From: Streptomyces filamentosus
GTDB taxonomy: Bacteria; Actinomycetota; Actinomycetes; Streptomycetales; Streptomycetaceae
Length of the DNA: 64,000 bases
Reading direction: 5' to 3'
Assembly (NCBI RefSeq): GCF_014654895.1
Contig: NZ_BNBE01000003.1
Location: 62,001-126,000, forward strand
Made by a program: the position numbers and the translations under genes
The notes under the pieces: model-generated
What the model was told of the DNA's origin: nothing
The model's input: only the letters and a program-made list of their open reading frames with translations
The model's database searches: none
Part shown: piece by piece, positions 49,949-57,402 of the stretch
Numbering within the stretch: position 1 is the stretch's first letter
How the letters are laid out: every line of letters begins with the position of its first letter

Positions 49949-50785
49949 GGGGGCCGTGCCGACGCCCGGCCCGCCGTGGGACAGGCGCAGGGTCCAGGTG
50001 TCGAGGGCGTACGTCGCCGGGTCGGCCGGGTGGGGTTCCGCGATGCTCGCGACGAGCCGGTCCCGGCCGTCCCAGCGCAGCGTCCGGATGGCCCGGTCGC
50101 CGCTGAGGTCCTTCAGGCGGACGAGGACGGCCGTGTCCAGGTCCCGGCCCACCGCGAGGACCTGCCCGCCGTCGAGGACGAGCACGGTGCCGTCGGGGAG
50201 GACGACGGGCTTCGGGGGCTGCGGGTCGGACAGGCGGGGGCCGGGGGTGACGCCGCCGCCGGGCAGGAGCCGTACGACCCGGTTGTTCGTCGGGGTGTTC
50301 CGGTCCGCCTCCACGACCCGGACGCCGCTGCCGACGACGTAGTGCCCGTACGAGGGCCACCGGTCCGTCTCGGCGCCGTCCCGGTCGTACTCCCGCGTCT
50401 CGAAGATGCCGTAGCCCTCCAGGCCCAGCAGGAACCGGCCGCCGTCGCGCGCCGCCCCGCGCGCGCCGCGCAGCTCGGCGACGAGCCGCCCGTCCGCGAG
50501 GTCGAGGAGCAGCGCGGGGCCGAGGTGCCCCCACGGCGTGTACTCCAGGGAGTCGGTGGTGACGAGGACCCGGCCGTCCGAGACGTGCGCCGCGTTCGGC
50601 CGCCCGGAGAAGGCGTGCGTCCACAGGACGCGGCCGTCCTCGCCGACCCCGGTGACGGCGCCGGTCCGCCCGTGGACGGCGGTCCCGTCCCGCCGGGCGA
50701 GCGGCGCCCCGGACCGGGGCCGCTCGTACGGCGGCAGGCCCTCGCCCCGTACGTGCTCCAGGATCACCGCGCGGATGCTCGACAT
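49925..50785 (-). CDS. hypothetical beta-propeller-like protein
   Basis: The product has 286 residues. It has repeated beta-blade-like segments: DGRVLWTHAFSGRPNAAHVS, GHLGPALLLDLADGRLVAEL, GGRFLLGLEGYGIFETREYD, VVLPDGTVLVLDGGQVLAVG, RTLRWDGRDRLVASIAEPHP. This pattern suggests a WD40/PQQ-like propeller without cofactor motifs. No signal peptide. Function unknown. Confidence 0.75.
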   Translation of the reverse strand: MSSIRAVILEHVRGEGLPPYERPRSGAPLARRDGTAVHGRTGAVTGVGEDGRVLWTHAFSGRPNAAHVSDGRVLVTTDSLEYTPWGHLGPALLLDLADGRLVAELRGARGAARDGGRFLLGLEGYGIFETREYDRDGAETDRWPSYGHYVVGSGVRVVEADRNTPTNNRVVRLLPGGGVTPGPRLSDPQPPKPVVLPDGTVLVLDGGQVLAVGRDLDTAVLVRLKDLSGDRAIRTLRWDGRDRLVASIAEPHPADPATYALDTWTLRLSHGGPGVGTAPSPAGAEP

Positions 50786-50847
50786 GGCGGGAGCGTAGCC
50801 CCCGCCGCGTGCCGCCGTCAGCGGCGGCCGCTTCCCGCCGGCGGCCG

Positions 50848-51459
50848 TCAGCGCCCGTCGAAGAGGTGCGGCAGCGTGGTGGGGGAGAGCCGCAGGCCGT
50901 CGAAGTCGGCCCGGCAGCCCTCTCCCACGGGCGACTGCGCGATCACGCCGACCCGCACGGCCCCGGCGGGCGCGTCCAGCGCGAACTGCCGGACCAGGCT
51001 CCAGGACCGGCCGTCCAGGGAGGAGTGGAAGGCGAACCGCGCGCCCGTGCGGCTGATCCGCAGCCACAGCGCCTCCTCGGCGACCGGTCCGGCGATCGCG
51101 TCGTCGGAACGCCCGCGCGTCACCACCGAGTAGACGCCCGGCGCCCCGTCGGGGGCCCGCTCGAACGTCAGCTTCGCCCAGTGCCCGTCCCCCGCGTGCA
51201 CGAGCAGCCCGCCCGCGTCCCAGGCGTCCGCGAACCCCACCCGCAGCCGCGCCGCGAACTGCCAGTCGCCGCCCGGCGGCACGGCCAGCGCCACCGCCGC
51301 GTCCCGCCGCTCCCCGCCGTCCAGCGGATCGGTGAACAGGTCGGTCCGGGCGCCGGCGGTCACGGTCAGCACGTCGTCCGCGAACCCCCAGGAGGCGGGC
51401 GCGGTCACCCACTCCAGACCGAGGGGCAGGGGCAGCGAAGGGGAACTGTCGAGAGGCAT
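50848..51459 (-). CDS. DUF1349 domain protein
   Basis: The product has 203 residues, a concanavalin-like beta-sandwich: WGFADDVLTVTAGARTDLFT, FAARLRVGFADAWDAGGLLV, HWAKLTFERAPDGAPGVYSV and LWLRISRTGARFAFHSSLDG. The family matches regulation-of-enolase-1 homologs (YP/ROE1) and DUF1349; a carbohydrate-binding role is assumed for the fold. The start ATG 51459 has CTCTCGACAG upstream, not a strong site. Confidence 0.85.
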   Translation of the reverse strand: MPLDSSPSLPLPLGLEWVTAPASWGFADDVLTVTAGARTDLFTDPLDGGERRDAAVALAVPPGGDWQFAARLRVGFADAWDAGGLLVHAGDGHWAKLTFERAPDGAPGVYSVVTRGRSDDAIAGPVAEEALWLRISRTGARFAFHSSLDGRSWSLVRQFALDAPAGAVRVGVIAQSPVGEGCRADFDGLRLSPTTLPHLFDGR

Positions 51460-51611
51460 GCGCCCATGATCGGCTCCGGACCCCGTGAACGCCCCGCTCC
51501 CGGCCGAGAATCCAACAACGGGCCCGGAAGTCCAAGGGAATCCGGGCCCGCGCCCGGACACGGCGAGGCGGGTCGGCGGGCCCGCGCGGAGCGGAGCCCG
51601 TACAAGATCCC

Positions 51612-51647
51612 GGAGACGGAGACGGAGACGGAGACGGAGACGGAGAC
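51612..51647 (+). repeat. hexanucleotide tandem repeat (GGAGAC)
   Basis: Six perfect GGAGAC units in the non-coding gap between the DUF1349 and DUF4259 genes. Confidence 0.9.
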
Positions 51648-51707
51648 GGAGGACGGGGAGGACGGGAAGACCCCCGTCCTTCCCGTCCTCCCCGCCCCGG
51701 CGGTCCG

Positions 51708-52109
51708 TCAGCTCCCGGCCAGCACGCCCCGCAGTTTCAGGACGCCCGCCTTCCACTCCTCGCCGTCCGACTCCTCCCACAGTTCGAGCAGTTCGGACGG
51801 CTCGGTCAGGACCCGGTCGAGGGCGGCGACCGCCGCCGGGCGCAGCTCCTCCGGGAGCACCCCCAGCGGCTCCTTCGGCCCGTACGCCGTGACCGGCTCG
51901 CCGCCGGGGCACCGGGCGGCCACCAGGGCCGCCGACGCGATCGCCTCCACCGCCAGGTCCGCGTCCAGCTCCTCCTCCCCGACCTCGGTCACCAGGCGGA
52001 AGGCCGTGCGCAGGACCTCCGCCTTCTCGCCCTCCGGTGCCTCGTCCACCCGGTAGGAGAAGTCCGCGGCGGTGTCGTTGTCGAACGGTCCGACGTCCCA
52101 GGTCCCCAT
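51708..52109 (-). CDS. DUF4259 domain protein
   Basis: The product has 133 residues, beginning MGTWDVGPFDNDTAADFSYR, the DUF4259 hallmark (GxWGxGxFDNDxAxDF). This is followed by EELDADLAVEAIASAALVAA and a C-terminal LWEESDGEEWKAGVLKLRGV. The family is small, soluble and of unknown function, often in accessory regions. Confidence 0.9.
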   Translation of the reverse strand: MGTWDVGPFDNDTAADFSYRVDEAPEGEKAEVLRTAFRLVTEVGEEELDADLAVEAIASAALVAARCPGGEPVTAYGPKEPLGVLPEELRPAAVAALDRVLTEPSELLELWEESDGEEWKAGVLKLRGVLAGS

Positions 52110-52208
52110 GGCGTGCGTGCCCTTCCTCGTGCGGTCCTGCGTGCTGTCCTGCCTGTCTCCGTCATCGTGGCAGCCGCCACTGACAACGCCCGGCGGACCG
52201 GCCCCGGT

Positions 52209-53081
52209 TCAGCGGGACCGGCCGGCCTCCCAGGCGCGGTGGGCGGTGCCGACGCGGTCCCACAGGGCGGCCCGTGCGGCGGCGTCGACGTCGCCCAGGT
52301 CCAGCCGGAACAGGCCGGTCAGGACCTCGTACCACTCCTCGGGGGCGTCGAGGGTCCGGTCGGCCGTGCCCCCGGCGTCGATCCGCCGCAGCACGCGGCC
52401 GCGCAGGACGTCGACGCCCTTGGCGTCACGGCGCTGGGCGGTGAGGACCCGGACGAAGTCGGACTCGGGGGAGGTGGACAGCCGGACGTGCTCCCCGGCG
52501 AACGAGGACAGCTCCACCGGCTCCGGCGCGAAGTCCATCGCCGTGAACGAGCCGCGCGGGTCGTGGAGCAGCCGCCAGCCGCCGGGCTCCGCGTCGGACG
52601 GGGCCAGTCCGTAGGTGAAGGGCCCCTGCGCGTAGCTGCCCTCGCGCAGCGGCAGCGGCTCGTACAGCCCGTCCCCGAGGCCGGTGTCGACGAGCCACCG
52701 CTCGCCGTCGATCCGCACGGTGAGCGCGAGGTGGTTGCCCGTCGCGCCCGCCGGGCTCCCTGGGTTCCCCTGCACGCCCGCCCGGTGCAGGGTCACGTCG
52801 AAGCCGAGGGCCGTCAGGAGCGCGGCGAAGGCGCCGTTGAGGTGGAAGCAGTAGCCGCCCCGGCCCCGCGCGATCCTGGCCGCCGACTCCTCCGCCCCGA
52901 TGCCCGTGGGCCGCCCCAGGTGGATGTCCAGGTTCTCGTAGGCCACCCGTTCCACCTGCGCCCGGTGCAGCGCCCGCAGCGCCCCGATGTTCGGCTCGGC
53001 GGGCCGGAGCAGTCCCAGTGCGGTCAGGTGTCCGTCGACGTCGATCACGTGTCCCCCGTGCTTCCCGATGGTGCTTCTCAT
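52209..53081 (-). CDS. arylamine N-acetyltransferase
   Basis: The product has 290 residues. Catalytic triad visible: Cys78 in RGRGGYCFHLNGAF, His117 in GNHLALTVRIDG and Asp132 in WLVDTGLGDGL. ENLDIHLGRP near the N-terminus is also conserved. The enzyme moves acetyl or other acyl groups from CoA to arylamines; in mycobacteria NAT is linked to sterol catabolism because it uses propionyl-CoA. It is divergent from an HTH regulator, with TTCCGGAA (53084-53091) at its start. Confidence 0.92.
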   Translation of the reverse strand: MRSTIGKHGGHVIDVDGHLTALGLLRPAEPNIGALRALHRAQVERVAYENLDIHLGRPTGIGAEESAARIARGRGGYCFHLNGAFAALLTALGFDVTLHRAGVQGNPGSPAGATGNHLALTVRIDGERWLVDTGLGDGLYEPLPLREGSYAQGPFTYGLAPSDAEPGGWRLLHDPRGSFTAMDFAPEPVELSSFAGEHVRLSTSPESDFVRVLTAQRRDAKGVDVLRGRVLRRIDAGGTADRTLDAPEEWYEVLTGLFRLDLGDVDAAARAALWDRVGTAHRAWEAGRSR

Positions 53082-53159
53082 GTTTCCGGAAGGAGAAAAG
53101 CTACGCTGAGGGCATCGGTCGCGTACAGGGCCGGCCGCGCGCAGGAAGAGGAGAACCCG

Positions 53160-53906
53160 ATGCCGGGAGGCAGGCTCACCCAGCAGGAACGTCAGCAGAT
53201 CGCGCTGGGACTGGCGGACGGCCTCGCCTACGCGGAGATCGGCCGGCGTCTCGACCGCCCCACCTCCACCATCACGCGCGAGGTCATGCGCAACGGCGGC
53301 CCGGCCGCCTACCGCCCCGACCTGGCCCAGCGGGCCACCGGCACCCGCGCCCGGCGGCGCAGGCCCGCGGCCGACGCCCGGGCGGCCGTGCGGGGCGACG
53401 GGCGGGACGCCGAGGCCGTGCGGGACTACGAGGAGGCATTCGCCGCCGTCTTCATGCAGAGCGGTCTGCCCCGCATGACGGCCCGGGTCCTCGCCGCCCT
53501 CTACGCCACCGACGCGGGCAGCCTCACCGCGGGCGAACTCGCCGAACGGCTCCAGGTCAGCCCGGGGTCCATCTCCAAGTCCGTCGCCTTCCTGGAGGGA
53601 CAGAGCCTCATCCGCCGCGAGCGCGACGACCGGCGCCGCGAGCGGTACATCGTCGACGACGAGCTCTGGTACCAGTCGATGATCGCCGCCGCGAAGGCCA
53701 ACGAGCAGATGGTCGTGATCGCCCGCCAGGGCGTCGCCGTCCTCGGCCCCGGCACCCCGGCCGCCGCCCGCCTGGAGAACGTGGCCCGCTTCATGGACTT
53801 CGTCAGCGAGGGGATAGTGCGCGCCGCCGAACAGGCCCGGGAGATCCTCCTGTCGGTCCCGGCGAAGCCGGAGGGCGTGCCCGGGGGCGGCCCCGAGGGC
53901 GACTGA
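53160..53906 (+). CDS. HTH regulator: IS30-type HTH plus MarR-like winged helix
   Basis: The product has 248 residues from ATG 53160 (GAAGAGGAGAACCCG upstream). The first 50 residues (LTQQERQQIALGLADGLAYA, EIGRRLDRPTSTITREVMRN) are an HTH_38/IS30-type helix-turn-helix. Residues about 85-210 form a GbsR/MarR-like winged helix (ARVLAALYATDAGSLTAGEL, AERLQVSPGSISKSVAFLEG). Two DNA-binding modules in one protein are unusual for MarR proteins but known in Streptomyces. Divergent from the arylamine acetyltransferase, probably its regulator. Confidence 0.85.
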   Translation: MPGGRLTQQERQQIALGLADGLAYAEIGRRLDRPTSTITREVMRNGGPAAYRPDLAQRATGTRARRRRPAADARAAVRGDGRDAEAVRDYEEAFAAVFMQSGLPRMTARVLAALYATDAGSLTAGELAERLQVSPGSISKSVAFLEGQSLIRRERDDRRRERYIVDDELWYQSMIAAAKANEQMVVIARQGVAVLGPGTPAAARLENVARFMDFVSEGIVRAAEQAREILLSVPAKPEGVPGGGPEGD

Positions 53907-53934
53907 CCCGCCCGCCGCCGGGATCCGCTCCGTA

Positions 53935-53966
53935 TCTGACCTTCCGTCAGAATGGAACGTGTTCTA
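53935..53966. promoter_or_regulatory. 17-bp palindrome and KstR box before the acyl-CoA dehydrogenase
   Basis: TCTGACCTTCCGTCAGA (53935-53951) is directly followed by TGGAACGTGTTCTA (53953-53966), an exact fit to TNNAACNNGTTNNA. The gene starts 11 bp later, so bound repressor would block initiation; the transcript is nearly leaderless. Confidence 0.75.
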
Positions 53967-53977
53967 CTCTGCGCGCC

Positions 53978-56158
53978 ATGGGCATCGCCATCACGCACGA
54001 ACAGCGGGACCTCGCCCGATCCGTCCGCGCCTGGCTCACCCGCGCCGCACCCGCCGAGGAGATCCGCCGCTGGCTCGACGCCGACCCGCCCCCGGCCGGA
54101 CGGCCCGGGTACTGGGACGCCGCCGCCGCGCAGGGCCTCCTCGGGATCCAGGTCCCCGAGGAGCACGGCGGCGGGGGCGGCGGCCTCGACGACCTCGCCG
54201 TCGTCGTCGAGGAGGCCGCCCGCGCCCTCCTCCCCGGCCCCTACCTGCCGTCCGTCCTCGCCACCGAACTCCTGCTCCGCGCGGGGGAGTCCGGTCCCCT
54301 CCTCGCCGACCTCGCCGAGGGCCGCCGCACCGGCGCCGTCGCCCTCGGAGGACCCGGCACCCTCACCGCCGTCCGCACCGACGGCGGCCACCTCCTCGAC
54401 GGCACCGCGCCGCCCGTCCTCGGCGCCGCCCAGGCCGACCTGCTCCTCCTCCAGGCCGCCACCGCCGACGGCACCGCCTGGTTCGCCGTCGACGCGCACG
54501 CCCCCGGCGCCCCCGGCCCCACGGTCCGCGCGCACGCCTCCGCCGACCCCACCCGGCCCACCGCCGAGGTCACCGCCGCCGCCCTCCACGTGCCCGCCGA
54601 CCGGCTCCTCGCCCTCGACACCGGCCTCGCGCACGACCTCGCCGCCGTCCTCTTCGCCGCCGACGCCTGCGGCACCGCCGCCCGCGCCGTCGAGACCGCC
54701 GCCGAACACGCCCGCACCCGCGAGCAGTTCGGCCGCCCCATCGGACAGTTCCAGGGCGTCAAACACCTCTGCGCCGACATGCTCGTCCGCCTCGAACAGG
54801 CCCGCGCCCTCACCTGGGACGCCGCCCGCTCCGCCCACGACCCCGCCCGGCCCCTCGTCGCCGCCCTCGCCGCCGCCACCGCCCTCGACGCCGCGTACGG
54901 CTGCGCCAAGGACTGCATCCAGGTCCTCGGCGGCATCGGCTTCACCTGGGAGCACGACGCCCACCTCCTGCTGCGCCGCGCCCTCGTCGCCCGCCAGCTC
55001 CTCGGCACCGGCGACCGCTTCCGCCTCGACGCGCTCCGGCACGCCGCCACCGGCCTGCGCCGGACCCTCCGCCTCGACCTGCCGCCCGCCGCCGAGCCCT
55101 ACCGCGAGGCCGCCCGCGCCGCCGTCGCCCCCGCCGCCGGGCTCGACCCCGCCGCCGCCCGCCGCGTCCTCGCCCCCACCGGCCACGCCGCCCCGCACCT
55201 CCCGGAGCCGTACGGCCTCGGCGCGGGCCCGCTCCAGCAGCTCGCCGTCCAGCGCGAACTCGACGACGCCGGGATCACCGTCGCCGGACTCGGCATCGCC
55301 ACCTGGGTCGTCCCCTCGCTCCTCGCCCACGGCACCCCCGCCCAGCAGGAACAGCACCTCGGCCCCACCCTCCGGGGCGAGCGGCGCTGGTGCCAGCTCT
55401 TCTCCGAGCCCGGCGCCGGCTCCGACCTCGCCTCCCTGCGCACCCGCGCCGAACGCACCGGGGACGGCGGCTGGCGGATCACCGGCCAGAAGGTGTGGAC
55501 GAGCGCCGCCCAGTGGGCCGACTTCGGCATCCTCCTCGCCCGCACCGACCCGGACGCCCCCAAGCACCGGGGGCTCACGTACTTCCTCGTCGACATGAAG
55601 AACACCCCCGGCATCGAGATCCGCCCCCTGAAGGAGATCACCGGGGACTCCCTCTTCAACGAGGTCTGGTTCGACGGCGCCGTCCTTCCCGCCGACGCCG
55701 TCGTCGGCGAGGTCGACGACGGCTGGCGGGTCGCCCGCAACACCCTCGGCAACGAACGCGTCCACATGGCCGACCAGGTCGTCTTCGACACCGGCCTCGA
55801 AGCGCTCATCAAGGCGTCCGCCGAGGCCGACGGCTCCGTCCGCGCCCGCACCGGCGCCCTCCTCGCCGAGGCCCACGCACTGGCCTGCATCGGCCTGCGC
55901 ACCACCCTCCTCCAGGTGTCCGGACTCGAACCCGGCGCGGGCGCCAGCGTCCGCAAGCTCGTCCAGACCCTCCACCAGCAGAGGACCGCCGAACTCGCCC
56001 TCGAACTCCTCGGCCCCGCCGGCGCCGTCCGCGAGGGCGCCGGGACCGCGGCCGTCCACGGCCTCCTCATGTCCCGCTGCCTGACCATCGCGGGCGGCAC
56101 CACGCAAGTCCAGCTCAACGTCGTCGCCGAGCGCCTGCTCGGCCTCCCGCGAGACTGA
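53978..56158 (+). CDS. double acyl-CoA dehydrogenase (FadE34-like)
   Basis: The product has 726 residues: two acyl-CoA dehydrogenase modules in tandem. The first (1-370) has EEHGGGGGGLDDLAVVVEEA, HARTREQFGRPIGQFQGVKH and QVLGGIGFTWEHDAHLLLRR. The second (about 385-726) has LFSEPGAGSDLASLRTRAER, GGWRITGQKVWTSAAQWADF, NEVWFDGAVLPADAVVGEVD and the C-terminal GGTTQVQLNVVAERLLGL. Mycobacterial FadE34, a double-length dehydrogenase next to kstR, acts on the C24 side chain. A KstR box precedes it. The SCPx-type thiolase follows 13 nt later. Confidence 0.88.
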   Translation: MGIAITHEQRDLARSVRAWLTRAAPAEEIRRWLDADPPPAGRPGYWDAAAAQGLLGIQVPEEHGGGGGGLDDLAVVVEEAARALLPGPYLPSVLATELLLRAGESGPLLADLAEGRRTGAVALGGPGTLTAVRTDGGHLLDGTAPPVLGAAQADLLLLQAATADGTAWFAVDAHAPGAPGPTVRAHASADPTRPTAEVTAAALHVPADRLLALDTGLAHDLAAVLFAADACGTAARAVETAAEHARTREQFGRPIGQFQGVKHLCADMLVRLEQARALTWDAARSAHDPARPLVAALAAATALDAAYGCAKDCIQVLGGIGFTWEHDAHLLLRRALVARQLLGTGDRFRLDALRHAATGLRRTLRLDLPPAAEPYREAARAAVAPAAGLDPAAARRVLAPTGHAAPHLPEPYGLGAGPLQQLAVQRELDDAGITVAGLGIATWVVPSLLAHGTPAQQEQHLGPTLRGERRWCQLFSEPGAGSDLASLRTRAERTGDGGWRITGQKVWTSAAQWADFGILLARTDPDAPKHRGLTYFLVDMKNTPGIEIRPLKEITGDSLFNEVWFDGAVLPADAVVGEVDDGWRVARNTLGNERVHMADQVVFDTGLEALIKASAEADGSVRARTGALLAEAHALACIGLRTTLLQVSGLEPGAGASVRKLVQTLHQQRTAELALELLGPAGAVREGAGTAAVHGLLMSRCLTIAGGTTQVQLNVVAERLLGLPRD

Positions 56159-56171
56159 CCGAGAGGCCCCC

Positions 56172-57362
56172 ATGAAGTCGTACGTCGTCGGTGTCGGCAT
56201 GACGAAGTTCGAGAAGCCCGAGACCCGGGACTGGCAGTACTGGGACATGGCCCGCGAGGCCGGCACCGCCGCCCTCGCCGACGCCGGGATCCCCTACGGG
56301 AAGGTCGAACAGGCCGCCGTGGGGTACTGCTTCCAGGCGTCCACCGCCGGCCAGCGGGCCGTCTACGAGCTCGGCCTCACCGGACTGCCCGTCTACAACC
56401 TCAACAACAACTGCGCCACCGGCTCCACCGCCCTCATGACCGCCCGCCAGTTCGTCGAGGGCGGCGTCGCCGACTGCGTCCTCGCCCTCGGCTTCGAGAA
56501 GATGAGCCGCGGATCCCTGGGCGGCGGTTCCGGCGCGGGCGACTTCAAGACCTCGCCCGTCGCCCGGCACTACGGCATCATGGCCGCCGCCCACGGCTTC
56601 GAGGCGTCCCCGCCCACCGCGCAGATCTTCGGCAACGCCGCCCGCGAGCACATGGAGCGGTACGGCACCACCGAGGCGCAGCTCGCCGCCGTCGCCGCCA
56701 AGAACCACCTCCACTCCTCCCGCAACCCGAACGCCCAGTTCCAGGACGTCCACACCGTCGACGAGATCCTCGCCTCGAAGACCGTCCACCGGCCCCTCAC
56801 CAAGCTCCAGTGCTCGCCCACCTCGGACGGGGCCGCCGCCGCCCTCGTCGTCTCCGGGCGCTTCGTCGCCGAACACGGCCTGGAGGACCGGGCCGTGGAG
56901 ATCGCCGCCCAGGCCATGACCACCGACACCGGCGAGTCCTTCGCCTCCGGCTCCTGCATCGACGCCGTCGGCCGCCCCATGTCCCGGGAGGCCGCCCGGC
57001 AGGTCTACGAGACGTCCGGCCTCGGCATCGAGGACGTCGACGTCATCGAGCTCCACGACTGCTTCTCCGTCAACGAACTCCTCACCTACGAGGCCCTCGG
57101 CATGTGCGAGGAGGGCGCCTCCGGCAAGCTCGTCGAGTCCGGCGCCACCGGCCACGGCGGCCGGTGGGTGGTCAACCCCTCCGGCGGCCTCATCTCCAAG
57201 GGCCACCCCCTCGGCGCCACCGGTCTCGCCCAGACCGCCGAACTCGTCTGGCAGCTCCGCGGCGAGGCCGCCGCCCGGCAGGTCCCCGGCGCCCGCGTCG
57301 GCCTCGCCCACAACATCGGCCTCGGCGGCGCGGCGGTGGTCACCCTCCTGCGCAGGTCGTAG
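56172..57362 (+). CDS. SCPx-type thiolase / lipid-transfer protein
   Basis: The product has 396 residues: YVVGVGMTKFEKPETRDWQY, Cys region LNNNCATGSTALMTARQFVE, His motif HDCFSVNELLTYEAL and GLISKGHPLGATGLAQTAEL. This is the thiolase branch of sterol carrier protein X and actinobacterial Ltp proteins. Members cleave or carry branched acyl-CoA, some as retro-aldolases. CGAGAGGCCCCC precedes the ATG. It is in an operon with the FadE34-like gene. Confidence 0.9.
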   Translation: MKSYVVGVGMTKFEKPETRDWQYWDMAREAGTAALADAGIPYGKVEQAAVGYCFQASTAGQRAVYELGLTGLPVYNLNNNCATGSTALMTARQFVEGGVADCVLALGFEKMSRGSLGGGSGAGDFKTSPVARHYGIMAAAHGFEASPPTAQIFGNAAREHMERYGTTEAQLAAVAAKNHLHSSRNPNAQFQDVHTVDEILASKTVHRPLTKLQCSPTSDGAAAALVVSGRFVAEHGLEDRAVEIAAQAMTTDTGESFASGSCIDAVGRPMSREAARQVYETSGLGIEDVDVIELHDCFSVNELLTYEALGMCEEGASGKLVESGATGHGGRWVVNPSGGLISKGHPLGATGLAQTAELVWQLRGEAAARQVPGARVGLAHNIGLGGAAVVTLLRRS

Positions 57363-57402
57363 GTCTTTCTCTCCATGTACGGGGCGGAGCCGGTCTGCGA
57401 CC

